Assembly (NCBI GenBank): GCA_027371665.1
Contig: DAHXMP010000115.1
Coordinates: 1-13,207 of the forward strand
DNA: 13,207 nucleotides
Reading direction: 5' to 3'
Origin: Bacteroidota bacterium
Lineage (GTDB): Bacteria; Bacteroidota; Ignavibacteria; Kapaibacteriales; UBA2268
The notes beneath the pieces were generated by a model that was not told the DNA's origin, made no database searches, and saw only the letters and a list, made by a program, of their open reading frames with translations. Position numbers and translations under genes: made by a program. Below, piece after piece: positions 1 to 7,236 of the stretch. Position 1 is the first letter of the stretch, and each line of letters starts with the position of its first letter.

Positions 1-740
1 CTCTTTACTATTGTCAGGGACATGGACAGGGTTATTTTTGCTCCGATAATCGAACCTATGACTAATCCTGCGGCAAGCAATGCGGCATCGCTGATATTTA
101 TCTGGCCCGCATTATAGTACATTATTACCCCAGGCAGGGCAACCGGAAGAAGCAATGCACCGAGAGAGGTTCCGACTGCTTTTTTAGTATTGAAGTTCAT
201 TATTGTAACGAGCATGGGAACTATAACTAAGCCGCCGCCGATGCCGAACATGCCGGATAAGACACCTGCAAATAAACCGAAAGGCAGGAGGAAATAAAAA
301 GGTAATTTTCTCTCCTTGTCTGCCGATTCGTCTTGTGCTGCAGTAGAATTATGGTTGTTGAATTTCTTTTTAATAATTGTCTGTAATTCAAAAAAATCCC
401 AGCATACACCTAAAAGGAATACACCGTAAATTTGCTTCAGGAGCTTTACCGGGAGTTCCAGGGCAATTCTTGCACCGAACAGCACTCCCGCCAGCAAGCC
501 TAAAGCTAATATGGCAGCAACCTTGACATCCAGCAGGTCCTTTTTGTAATAGGCTATGACGGCGAATATTCCTACGGGCATCATAAGTGCTGCCAGGGAA
601 GTGCCGTTTGCCCTGATTAATGTAAAATTCAATGCAAGGAGCAAAGCTGGAACCATTACCACTCCGCCCCCTATGCCGAACATGCCCGCAAGAACGCCGG
701 CACAAAGTCCAATTAAAGCTATGATTAAAATGTCAGCCAT
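1..740 (-). CDS. TauE/SafE family sulfite/organic-anion exporter (C-terminus cut by window edge)
   Basis: Polytopic inner-membrane protein of the TauE/SafE (formerly DUF81) family, whose members export sulfite, sulfonates or other small anions. The reading frame is open from the ATG at 738-740 to base 1 (246 complete codons, no stop), so the last helices lie outside the window. It shows the internal duplication expected of the family. GMFGIGGGVVMVP at residues 19-31 recurs as GMFGIGGGLVIVP at 163-175, and ANGTSLAALMMPV (44-56) recurs as AVGTSLGALLLPV (188-200). A hydrophilic linker at about 124-146 separates the two halves. No Shine-Dalgarno sequence is visible before the ATG; the upstream bases are only A and T. 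It stands downstream of the tRNA and its hairpin on the same strand, so it probably has its own promoter, which I could not place. The family call is safe; the substrate cannot be read from the sequence. Confidence 0.93.
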   Translation of the reverse strand, partial: MADILIIALIGLCAGVLAGMFGIGGGVVMVPALLLALNFTLIRANGTSLAALMMPVGIFAVIAYYKKDLLDVKVAAILALGLLAGVLFGARIALELPVKLLKQIYGVFLLGVCWDFFELQTIIKKKFNNHNSTAAQDESADKERKLPFYFLLPFGLFAGVLSGMFGIGGGLVIVPMLVTIMNFNTKKAVGTSLGALLLPVALPGVIMYYNAGQINISDAALLAAGLVIGSIIGAKITLSMSLTIVK

Positions 741-900
741 ATATTAATATTTTTTTATAATTCTAATTTTGTCCATTATGTACTTATTTTGACGTATAAA
801 TATTTTTTGAAGTTTGATTTCTTTCTGTATTATTTTCTCAATTCAAAAAATTCCAGCTTACCTATAAAAAGAAAAAGAGAGTTAATTATTTATACAAGAA

Positions 901-928
901 ATCCGCTTCAGCTATAGCCAAAGCGGAT
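901..928 (-). terminator. Hairpin terminator behind the tRNA gene
   Basis: A perfect 8-bp stem, atccgctt at 901-908 pairing with aagcggat at 921-928, with a 12-base loop that is itself partly self-complementary (gctatagc). It lies 10 bases past the tRNA 3' end. On the minus strand it is followed by TTCTTGTAT, a weak T tract. It probably ends the tRNA transcript and separates it from the exporter gene. Confidence 0.55.
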
Positions 929-938
929 CTATTCTGCG

Positions 939-1011
939 AGCCACCTGTCGGACTCGAACCAACGACCTGCTGATTACAAATCAGCTGCTCTACCAGCTGA
1001 GCTAAGGTGGC
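939..1011 (-). tRNA. tRNA-Thr (anticodon UGU)
   Basis: A complete 73-nt cloverleaf can be folded by eye. The 7-bp acceptor stem pairs GCCACCT (1011-1005) with AGGTGGC (946-940), and the discriminator base is U at 939. There is a D arm GCTC/GAGC, an anticodon arm GCTGA/TCAGC with loop TTTGTAA, and a T arm GTTGG/CCGAC with loop TTCGAGT. The anticodon is UGU, which reads threonine ACN codons. The 3' CCA is not encoded (the bases after the discriminator are CGC), so it must be added by a nucleotidyltransferase. No other tRNA or rRNA gene is next to it. Confidence 0.97.
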
Positions 1012-1025
1012 TTTTAAAAAGATTA

Positions 1026-1058
1026 CAAAATTATGAATTTATTTACAACTTTTACAAT
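1026..1058 (-). promoter_or_regulatory. Possible Bacteroidota-type promoter for tRNA-Thr
   Basis: On the minus strand TAATTTTG (1033-1026) matches the Bacteroidota -7 consensus TAnnTTTG. ATTG (1058-1055) lies 21 bases upstream, against a consensus of TTTG at 17-23 bases. Transcription would begin near 1019-1021, about 8-10 bases before the mature tRNA, a sensible short leader. The region is AT-rich and one such match can occur by chance, so this is tentative. Confidence 0.35.
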
Positions 1059-1086
1059 TTAATTTTGTATAAGATTCTTAATAGTA

Positions 1087-1614
1087 TCAATAGAACCTTA
1101 CTATAAGCCCAACAGTTACGCCGTAATATTTTATTTTTCCATTGATGTTGCCATGAACCGATACACCGAAACCAACTTGATGAGGTGAATAAAATACTCC
1201 GGCTTCAAAAGGCACACCAACAGTATAGAAATAATCTTTCCCGAAATATTGAGCATGAATATATGAGACACCTGCCAAGGTGAAGAGCTTGAAATCTTTT
1301 TCTTGTGAAAACCATCCGACCATGCATCCCAAATCCTCTATTGTCGTTCCGCTCCCGTTTTTTTTGAAATTACTTCCACCGAGATAACCACGGACACCGC
1401 TGAACCAATGACCATCAATTTGATATGAGACATCGAGGGAAGAAGCCATTACATTGAGGTATTGGTCTCCGAGAGAAGCCCCTGCCTGGGCATTTAGCCA
1501 AAATTCATGCTCGACAGGTTTATCCTCTGTCTGGGGAAATACTTTAAATACTGATGATAATAACACAGTAAATATGATAATGAGATACTTTGTATTTAGG
1601 AATATTTTCTTCAT
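1087..1614 (-). CDS. Exported small outer-membrane beta-barrel-like protein, function unknown
   Basis: I do not recognise a named family. The product is about 175 residues. It begins MKKIFLNTK and has a hydrophobic signal peptide to about residue 28. The rest is rich in alternating aromatic, glycine and hydrophobic residues (for example GVRGYLGG and TLAGVSYIHAQYFG) and ends VGLIVRFY, an aromatic terminus typical of outer-membrane beta-barrels. I chose the ATG at 1612-1614. An in-frame TTG at 1621-1623 would add only three residues (Met-Glu-Lys) before the classic MKK start. It lies 15 bases after the upstream gene's stop codon, so the two are very likely co-transcribed. A surface or outer-membrane role is inferred from signal and composition only. 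Confidence 0.75.
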   Translation of the reverse strand: MKKIFLNTKYLIIIFTVLLSSVFKVFPQTEDKPVEHEFWLNAQAGASLGDQYLNVMASSLDVSYQIDGHWFSGVRGYLGGSNFKKNGSGTTIEDLGCMVGWFSQEKDFKLFTLAGVSYIHAQYFGKDYFYTVGVPFEAGVFYSPHQVGFGVSVHGNINGKIKYYGVTVGLIVRFY

Positions 1615-1629
1615 TTTTTCCAATTGAAA

Positions 1630-2760
1630 TTAAAATCTGAAATTACCGATTTGAAGATAAAAAGGATATAGAAGGAAAAATTTCGTGCTTCTTTTTCCAA
1701 TTTCAAGTGTCGGCGAGGGAAACTTGAAATAGTTAAGTGACTGCCTCAGCCAGTTCCACCATCCGGGACCATCGGGTAAAAGCTCGATAAGATTATAATC
1801 CAGAGAAATCAGAAATTTTTGGTTACCGTAGACTTTACCGAAATGAGAATCATCCGATATTAATTCGGCATTATGTTCTGTAAAACTTGACGATAAACTG
1901 TAAACAGCGTACCCGACACTAAGGTCTAGCCATTTGGGCCAGTAATGATTTATGCTTTCCGGCAGAATATTGTGCATGTTAATTCCCATGTAAAATGTCT
2001 GGCAACTATAATTATCAATAAATGACATTGCCTCCCTTCTGTCATATTCATGGTGCCACGACGGTTTAACATACATAAATTTCGGTGTAAAATTTTGAAG
2101 GAATGGTATGTAATGCTGGGCAATAAAAAATGACGCTCCCGTTACATCGGCGAACCAGTCTGTAGGTGAAAATCCCCAATCAAGGCTTAAGCCATCGAGA
2201 ATTTCGACATAAGTTGTATATGCGAATCCAAGCGAACCGCCAATTAATGTGGCTTCATCCCAACTGAAGCCCGATTCCATTAATATCTCGCTGAAAACAT
2301 AAGAGGGCATAAAAGTGCCAAAGAAGTGACCGCCTTTATCAAGATAAGCAGAGAATTTACCGTCTTCTGATACATTGAAGGGACCCGTCCTTTTCCATAT
2401 TGTGCTTTGCTGTGCTTCATGCTGTGCGACAAAGACACCTGCCATACAAGTACTGAATATAGTGAATTCGAGTGGTTTGATTTTTGTGTTTATATAAGGG
2501 GGTTCGCCATCTATAGTGTATCTTTGTTTGTCAGCAAGCATGAATTGGTTTGCAGGTAAAATCTGAATTTTGTTTTTTCCGGGCATTTTGTCGTTTTTTA
2601 TAATTGCAGAATCAGAGGTGGAACCTTCGATACCGTTTACAGCAAGCGCGCATGATGATGAAGCAAGGCTCTCTTTATTATCGGTTTGAGGATAAACGTA
2701 ATTTGGATAAACAGATAAAATTGTTATAAATAATAAAATAAAGAAATATCTTGCAGCCAT
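1630..2760 (-). CDS. DUF2279 (YfiM-like) exported protein
   Basis: A 376-residue exported protein with a signal peptide over residues 1-24 (ends VYPQ). A low-complexity stretch with no recognisable domain follows to about 95. The core at about 100-225 matches my recollection of the DUF2279/YfiM family: DKGGHFFG at 141-148, a glycine-rich segment TLIGGSLGFAY at 171-181, EILDGLSLDWGFS at 186-198 and PTDWFADVTGAS at 199-210. Charged residues Asp141, Lys142, His145, Glu186, Asp189 and Asp201 are the likely conserved set. The C-terminal part (about 226-376) has barrel-like aromatic strands and ends IGNFRF. It is the first gene of a two-gene minus-strand unit with the small barrel protein, and is divergent from aat. 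Only a weak GGGAAA precedes the start. Molecular function of the family is unknown. Confidence 0.8.
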   Translation of the reverse strand: MAARYFFILLFITILSVYPNYVYPQTDNKESLASSSCALAVNGIEGSTSDSAIIKNDKMPGKNKIQILPANQFMLADKQRYTIDGEPPYINTKIKPLEFTIFSTCMAGVFVAQHEAQQSTIWKRTGPFNVSEDGKFSAYLDKGGHFFGTFMPSYVFSEILMESGFSWDEATLIGGSLGFAYTTYVEILDGLSLDWGFSPTDWFADVTGASFFIAQHYIPFLQNFTPKFMYVKPSWHHEYDRREAMSFIDNYSCQTFYMGINMHNILPESINHYWPKWLDLSVGYAVYSLSSSFTEHNAELISDDSHFGKVYGNQKFLISLDYNLIELLPDGPGWWNWLRQSLNYFKFPSPTLEIGKRSTKFFLLYPFYLQIGNFRF

Positions 2761-2915
2761 TGAACTAATTTTCCCAGTTAATTTTCCCGAACAAAATTCC
2801 GATAATATATCTTATTTATTGTCCGCATGTAACGGATAAATGTAAATTTAATTTTAAGATTGATTCGGAAAATTTGAAAGTTGATAATTTGATATATTAA
2901 AGTTTTCCCAAATAA

Positions 2916-2920
2916 AAGGA
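2916..2920 (+). promoter_or_regulatory. Shine-Dalgarno sequence of the mini-ORF upstream of aat
   Basis: AAGGA lies 5 bases before the ATG at 2926. It is the only good ribosome-binding site between 2761 and the aat start at 2977, so ribosomes are expected to load here rather than at the aat ATG. Confidence 0.5.
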
Positions 2921-2925
2921 AGTTG

Positions 2926-2961
2926 ATGGAAGATATTTTTAAACACTGTCAAGAAAATTAA
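2926..2961 (+). CDS. Possible 11-codon leader ORF in frame with aat
   Basis: ATG at 2926 opens an 11-codon frame (MEDIFKHCQEN) closed by TAA at 2959-2961. It has a proper ribosome-binding site and lies in the same frame as aat, whose ATG follows 15 bases after the stop. The peptide has no run of leucine or phenylalanine codons, so it does not look like a classic attenuator. It could be a leader that feeds ribosomes to aat by reinitiation, a former N-terminal extension of aat cut off by a nonsense change, or chance. Confidence 0.3.
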   Translation: MEDIFKHCQEN

Positions 2962-2976
2962 ATCGTCAATTTAGCC

Positions 2977-3579
2977 ATGCAGGATAGAAGGAACAAATCG
3001 GAAAGCAGGATAATCGGTCCACAGGTATTGATTAATGCCTATTCAAACGGATTTTTTCCGATGGCGGAAGGCAGGGAAGGGGAAATCTTCTGGCATTCGC
3101 CTGACCCGCGGGCAATTATCCCGCTCGAAAAAATCAGAATGCCGCGTTCATTGAAGCAGGCGATTAAGAAGGAAGGTTTTGTTTTTCGCATTGATTCGTG
3201 TTTTGAGGATGTGATTAATGCCTGTGCCGAGCGCGTGAATACGTGGATTTCGCAGGAGATTATTAATTCGTACATTATTTTACATAAACTCGGTTATGCT
3301 CATTCCGTGGAAACATTCAGGGACGGGGAGCTTGCAGGGGGTTTGTACGGTGTGGCAATCGGCGGGGCATTCTTCGGCGAGTCAATGTACACATCGGTTA
3401 GCAATGCATCGAAAGCGGCATTTTATGAGCTTGCGAAACACCTCGTGAGTAGGGGATTTATTCTGCTGGACACTCAATATATCAATGATTTTACTGAATC
3501 GCTCGGAGCTATGGAAATATCAAGAAACCAGTATATGACACTTCTCAACAAGGCAATAGGATTGCAGTGCAGGTTTTGA
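2977..3579 (+). CDS. aat: Leucyl/phenylalanyl-tRNA--protein transferase
   Basis: Cytosolic enzyme that moves Leu or Phe from aminoacyl-tRNA onto proteins with N-terminal Arg or Lys, marking them for ClpS/ClpAP in the N-end rule pathway. The product has 200 residues, at the short end for the family (E. coli about 234). Family signatures run in order: GFFPM (25-29), WHSPDPR (39-45), the CAERVNTWIS region (83-92), HSVETFRDGELAGGLYGV (109-126), FFGESMY (132-138) and DTQ (165-167). Glu135, Asp165 and Gln167 keep the spacing of E. coli Glu156, Asp186 and Gln188, so the active site looks intact. One deviation is NDFTESLGA where NPHLASLGA is more usual. The ATG at 2977 has no Shine-Dalgarno sequence; a leader ORF with a good one lies just upstream. 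No clpS or clpA is in the window. The gene is markedly richer in G+C than the signalling genes downstream. Confidence 0.97.
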   Translation: MQDRRNKSESRIIGPQVLINAYSNGFFPMAEGREGEIFWHSPDPRAIIPLEKIRMPRSLKQAIKKEGFVFRIDSCFEDVINACAERVNTWISQEIINSYIILHKLGYAHSVETFRDGELAGGLYGVAIGGAFFGESMYTSVSNASKAAFYELAKHLVSRGFILLDTQYINDFTESLGAMEISRNQYMTLLNKAIGLQCRF

Positions 3580-3888
3580 AGTGTTGACATTTTGGTTTCT
3601 TCTTCGACTACGCTCATGACAATATTAAATGTATAATCCCTACGGGATAAGAGAGTGGGGGTCAGTAATATCAGGACTATTAACATATAATCACTACGTG
3701 ATAATTCGCATACAAGTATCAAAGAACGAATAAGGCAAAAATTAGGATGGGGATTTCTAAGGGTAAGAAAACGGTTAAAAAATAGTTTCTGAATGATAAA
3801 AAAAATAAAACAATTTAAATTCAGAATTTCGTGATTATTAAATAAAAAATTAAGTTTAAATCATTTCATATTAATTGATTTGTAAATA
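3580..3888 (+). other. Intergenic stretch with palindromic repeats, otherwise AT-rich
   Basis: No gene is supported here. Just after aat comes ttcgactacgctcatgac (3603-3620), which resembles a short sequence I recall scattered through many Bacteroidota-type genomes. Then come the two related palindromes listed separately. From about 3765 to the next start the DNA is A+T-rich with no clear hairpin terminator. A promoter for the phosphatase-like gene should lie here but I cannot place it. Confidence 0.5.
3624..3704 (+). repeat. Two imperfect direct copies of a palindromic element
   Basis: Copy 1 spans 3624-3650 with core tataatccctacgggataa (3632-3650). Copy 2 spans 3679-3704 with core tataatcactacgtgataa (3686-3704). 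Both also share attaa just before. Each core folds as a 5-bp stem around the loop TAC. In copy 1 the stem is ATCCC/GGGAT; in copy 2 it is ATCAC/GTGAT. Two changes on opposite arms keep the pairing, so the palindrome itself seems to be what is conserved. Confidence 0.6.
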
Positions 3889-4635
3889 ATGCGATTAAAA
3901 TTCAAACAAAAAATTCTACCGGCTGCTTATTTTATATTTTTTCTTTTAACAAGTGCCAAAGCAATTGACAGGGCACAATTGTACAATAAAATTGATTATT
4001 ATATTTCGAAATACGGGCTGAAATGCCTCGGCGAAAAGATTACCGATAATTTCGGTAACGGCTGCGATAGCCTTTATGGAACAAGAAACATGAGGACGGT
4101 TCTCTATGGAATTGTTTACAGGGGCGGAGCTAATAATTTTTATGATAAATATAATAAAAGAAATAATCACAATCCTCTTCCCGGAACAGGGTTGAGAAAC
4201 CTTTGCAGGCAGGGATTTTCAACGGCTGTTTATCTTTATAAAACAAATTATGACAGCTCGGTTAAGTCGGTTGAAGATACATTAACAGGCAACAAGCTGG
4301 AATACCTCGATATAACAGGTGAAAGCAATGAATCAATCCATAAAATATTAAATTTAGTTTATGAAGACATTGTCCATCCCGACAGGGGCCCTATTTATAT
4401 TCATTGCTGGAACGGCTGGCATCAGTCCGGATTAATCAGTGCTCTAATCTTAATGCAATTTTGTGATTATACACCTGCTAAGGCTTACAGGTATTGGCTC
4501 GAAAATACCGACGGAGTTAAATTGAAAACAGATAAAATCGAAAGAGTAATCGAGTCTTTTAAGCCGTATCGGGATTTCAAAATTGATTCAGCCCTGGAAT
4601 CCAGGATTTGTCCATGTATGGGTAAACATCATTAG
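3889..4635 (+). CDS. Exported dual-specificity-phosphatase-like protein with altered catalytic loop
   Basis: A 248-residue protein with a signal peptide over residues 1-25 (ends SAKA). It has a cysteine-phosphatase fold: VLYGIVYRGG (71-80) and a GLRNLCRQGFSTAVYLY segment precede the loop IYIHCWNGWHQSGLISA (169-185), and the helix after it looks normal. In the loop HCX5R, Cys173 is present but the arginine that binds phosphate is Gln179 (codon CAG at 4423-4425). The protein is therefore probably a weak enzyme, one with a different substrate, or a phosphate-binding pseudophosphatase. Periplasmic or surface location is inferred from the signal peptide. The C-terminus is RICPCMGKHH, with two Cys and two His close together. 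It has its own intergenic regions on both sides, so it is probably a single-gene unit. The fold call is fairly sure; the function is unknown. Confidence 0.75.
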   Translation: MRLKFKQKILPAAYFIFFLLTSAKAIDRAQLYNKIDYYISKYGLKCLGEKITDNFGNGCDSLYGTRNMRTVLYGIVYRGGANNFYDKYNKRNNHNPLPGTGLRNLCRQGFSTAVYLYKTNYDSSVKSVEDTLTGNKLEYLDITGESNESIHKILNLVYEDIVHPDRGPIYIHCWNGWHQSGLISALILMQFCDYTPAKAYRYWLENTDGVKLKTDKIERVIESFKPYRDFKIDSALESRICPCMGKHH

Positions 4636-5142
4636 CCAATTTACCGTCCTACATCAAAATTTATTACAAATTTTTTTCATTCTTACCACCTTAACAATGT
4701 TAATTTCTTGATTTTTAAATAGTGAAAACTCTATAAGTATCTTTCATATAAATATATATTATAATTTATATTTTTATATTCAAATAATATTCTTGGTCAC
4801 CTTTCAATCAGGCAACGATTTATTTCGGAAAAAGCAATAATAATTATCTAATAAAACTAAAAAATGAATTTTTTTTTACGATTTAATTTCTGTATATTAA
4901 TTCAATAAAATTAATTTGTTTTATTAAAACATATTTGAAAATAGTTGTTTGATAAATCAACGCTTTTAAATGAAATCTACAAATTTGGTAATGATAAAAA
5001 ATTTTTTAATTTTTTATAGAGCAGTATTTATCTTGATAAGTCATCGTCCTTTCATCTAAATGATTTACTGTAAGTAAGTCTGTGCTATTTGATAGTTATA
5101 TGCAATAAAGATAAAACTATTATAGAATTTTAAGGAACTGAG
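4636..5142 (+). other. Long AT-rich upstream region of the receptor-kinase operon
   Basis: This 507-base stretch holds no supported gene. It is mostly A and T with runs such as nine T at 4870-4878. Two short dyads stand out: ttgat-aa-atcaa (4949-4960) and ttatc-tt-gataa (5028-5039). Either could be a half-site or operator, but dyads this small are common in such DNA. I looked for a cobalamin or TPP riboswitch, reasonable before a TonB-dependent receptor, and found no G+C-rich conserved core. The operon promoter must lie here, but no TAnnTTTG match with a proper upstream TTTG was found. Confidence 0.5.
5132..5136 (+). promoter_or_regulatory. Shine-Dalgarno sequence of the TonB-dependent receptor gene
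   Basis: AAGGA lies 6 bases before the ATG at 5143. It is one of the few clear ribosome-binding sites in the window and supports this start, which also gives a proper signal peptide. Confidence 0.7.
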
Positions 5143-7218
5143 ATGAAAAAATTTATACTCATAATTACCTTAAGTCTGACTTTCATATTTATTTTTTTTA
5201 TTAATTCGTCAGCTCAAAACAACAAAGATGTAAAAGAGAAAAAAGTCAATTTAGACCTATATGAACTAAGTTTGGAAGAGTTGGGAAAAGTTGTAATAAC
5301 ATCATCTAAAACCCCACAATTCACAACTAAAATTACACAAAAAGTAGATGTTATTACAGACAGGCAAATAAATAATTCAATATCCAGCAACAGAAATCTT
5401 GCAGAACTAATCAGGTATTTACCGGGAGCATCTGTTATGGTATTATCACGTAACGATGCTAATTGGGGTGCTTATGGTGGAATTGGTCCCAAATATTGTA
5501 CCTATATGATAAATGGGCTTGTTATGGATGGTTTCATTGACCCTATGAGTATAAATAAAATGGCAATTCAGAGGATAGAAATTCAAAGAGGGCCGGCATC
5601 AATACTTTATCCGAACTATTTATCTCAGGATTTTGCAGGGAACCAAAGCCCGTTAGCAGGAACAATAAACCTTATATTAAAAGATGACATTAATAAGCCA
5701 TTTACAACAATTGAATTTAATTACGGTTCATATAATACCTACAATGTTAATGCTTATCATGAAAATAATATTGGAGGTTTAAGCATTATTACCGGTGTAA
5801 ATTATGAAAAATCGGATTATATTAATTATGGTTCCGAAAATTCTTGGCTGAATATGTTGAAAAATCCTGAATACCAAAAAGTAAAATGTTTTATAAAAGG
5901 CTCGATATATCTGGATGAATCAAAGAAGCATGAAATTACAATATTTGGGAATCAAACTTTTCATTCCGGAGATGTTGGCCGCATAAACAGACAATTTAAC
6001 AACAGGTATAGCCTAATCAACTTTTCGTACTCAGGGCAAATAGCAAATACAATAAAAATTACTGCAAAATCGGGAATAAGAGTGTACAACCGTAGATGGC
6101 AGGAAGATAATTATTCCAGCACAGTTAATGATATATCACTTAAAGAAATTGATGGAGTAAAACAATTTATAATACCTGCCGATGTTTCGATTTCTTATTT
6201 ACACTTTAATAACAGTAATCTTACCATGGGAGTTGATTTTCAAAATGCCGCTTATCAAACAACTGCACAACCTGTTAATAACAACAACGGGATAATGAAT
6301 GATGCATCAGCTTCACAAATTGGAGCTTATTTACAGGAAGAATTGCAGTTAGACAAATTTACTCTTAGAGGCAGTGGTAGATTTAATCATATTGGATATG
6401 ACATAAATAAATTAAGCGGACAGTCTCCGGGAACTGAAAATCAAGCATGGAATGTGTTTTTATATAGTATGGGTGCTAAATTCAGATTTATTGAAAATTG
6501 GACTATTTTCAGCAATGCCGGTAATAGTTTTATGTCACCAGCACTTAAATCAATAGGTGGTACTATTCATGCAAATGATACTGTAAATAATGGCCAATTA
6601 CCCAATCCTAATTTAAAACCGGAAAGCGGATTGAGTTTTGATTTTGGAATTGATGGTGAATTGCCGCTTGATATTTCTTTGTCCATTCGGGCCTTTTTCA
6701 GCACAATTTCAGATGCTATTATTGATAATGTAATCAGGCAAATTCCCTCACAGACAATATCGGTAAATGCTGAAGGTAAAACAAAGGCTTATGGCATTGA
6801 ATTAGGAATTAAACAAATAATAACAGATAACATTGACTGGTTTATCAATACAACAGTTACTAAGTCTGAAATAATTGATCCGAATAATCCGGACCAAAAC
6901 GGAGTTGAAGTTCCATTTGTCCCGGCATTTGTTTTCAATTTAGGATGTCAGTACAGATTGCCCTTTGACATTGAGATTATACCGACTTTACATTACGCAA
7001 GCCGCATCTTTGACAATAATTCAAAACAAAGTCGCAATTCTTTTCTTACAAAAGAATTATTGAACTTACTTCTAAATAAAAACATTGCTATTATTGATAA
7101 ATATAAATTATCATTAACATTAAAATTTTATAACATTACAAATAATAAATTCAATATGCCCTGGCAGTTCAGGGACCCTGGTTTCAGTATGACAGCCGGA
7201 TTAGGATTATCTTTTTAA
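5143..7218 (+). CDS. TonB-dependent outer-membrane receptor
   Basis: A 691-residue outer-membrane receptor for energised uptake, powered by TonB-ExbBD. The signal peptide ends at Ala24 (NSSA). A TonB-box-like segment KVVITSSK lies at 49-56, after YELSLEELG. The plug domain runs from about 60 to 180 and includes NLAELIRYLPGASV, the MINGLVMDGF element, and RIEIQRGPASILYP followed by AGTINLILKD. The 22-strand barrel fills the rest and ends GLGLSF with the terminal aromatic residue used for barrel assembly. There is no N-terminal STN signalling domain and no carboxypeptidase-like domain, so it is neither a FecA-type transducer nor a SusC protein. It is the first gene of the operon, 18 bases before a kinase with a YfiR domain, which points to a shared signal or ligand. 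The ligand is unknown: no metallophore, vitamin or glycan genes are nearby. Confidence 0.93.
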   Translation: MKKFILIITLSLTFIFIFFINSSAQNNKDVKEKKVNLDLYELSLEELGKVVITSSKTPQFTTKITQKVDVITDRQINNSISSNRNLAELIRYLPGASVMVLSRNDANWGAYGGIGPKYCTYMINGLVMDGFIDPMSINKMAIQRIEIQRGPASILYPNYLSQDFAGNQSPLAGTINLILKDDINKPFTTIEFNYGSYNTYNVNAYHENNIGGLSIITGVNYEKSDYINYGSENSWLNMLKNPEYQKVKCFIKGSIYLDESKKHEITIFGNQTFHSGDVGRINRQFNNRYSLINFSYSGQIANTIKITAKSGIRVYNRRWQEDNYSSTVNDISLKEIDGVKQFIIPADVSISYLHFNNSNLTMGVDFQNAAYQTTAQPVNNNNGIMNDASASQIGAYLQEELQLDKFTLRGSGRFNHIGYDINKLSGQSPGTENQAWNVFLYSMGAKFRFIENWTIFSNAGNSFMSPALKSIGGTIHANDTVNNGQLPNPNLKPESGLSFDFGIDGELPLDISLSIRAFFSTISDAIIDNVIRQIPSQTISVNAEGKTKAYGIELGIKQIITDNIDWFINTTVTKSEIIDPNNPDQNGVEVPFVPAFVFNLGCQYRLPFDIEIIPTLHYASRIFDNNSKQSRNSFLTKELLNLLLNKNIAIIDKYKLSLTLKFYNITNNKFNMPWQFRDPGFSMTAGLGLSF

Positions 7219-7236
7219 TATAATAAAAAATAGTCT

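Noticed and set aside
1..740. A frameshift or pseudogene in the exporter
   Set aside because: I followed the frame codon by codon from 740 to base 1 and found no stop or shift; it is simply cut by the window edge.
227..747. Short open frames in other frames within the exporter gene, including plus-strand 556-747
   Set aside because: They overlap a clear TauE/SafE reading frame that is unbroken across the whole interval, and they have no family signature.
939..1011. tRNA-Thr as an integration site of a mobile element
   Set aside because: No integrase, no direct repeat of the tRNA end and no phage or plasmid genes are visible on either side.
1615..1623. TTG start at 1623 for the small barrel protein
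   Set aside because: It adds only three residues before an ATG that begins the usual MKK signal peptide, so the ATG at 1614 is preferred.
3474..3722. Minus-strand open frame of about 82 codons overlapping the end of aat
   Set aside because: It runs through the aat active-site region and the palindromic repeats, has no family likeness and no ribosome-binding site.
4636..5142. Cobalamin, TPP or other riboswitch before the TonB-dependent receptor
   Set aside because: The stretch is almost all A and T and holds none of the G+C-rich conserved cores or strong helices these riboswitches need.
5143..7218. SusC-type or FecA-type receptor
   Set aside because: No carboxypeptidase-like or STN domain precedes the plug, no SusD partner follows, and no sigma or anti-sigma gene is present.
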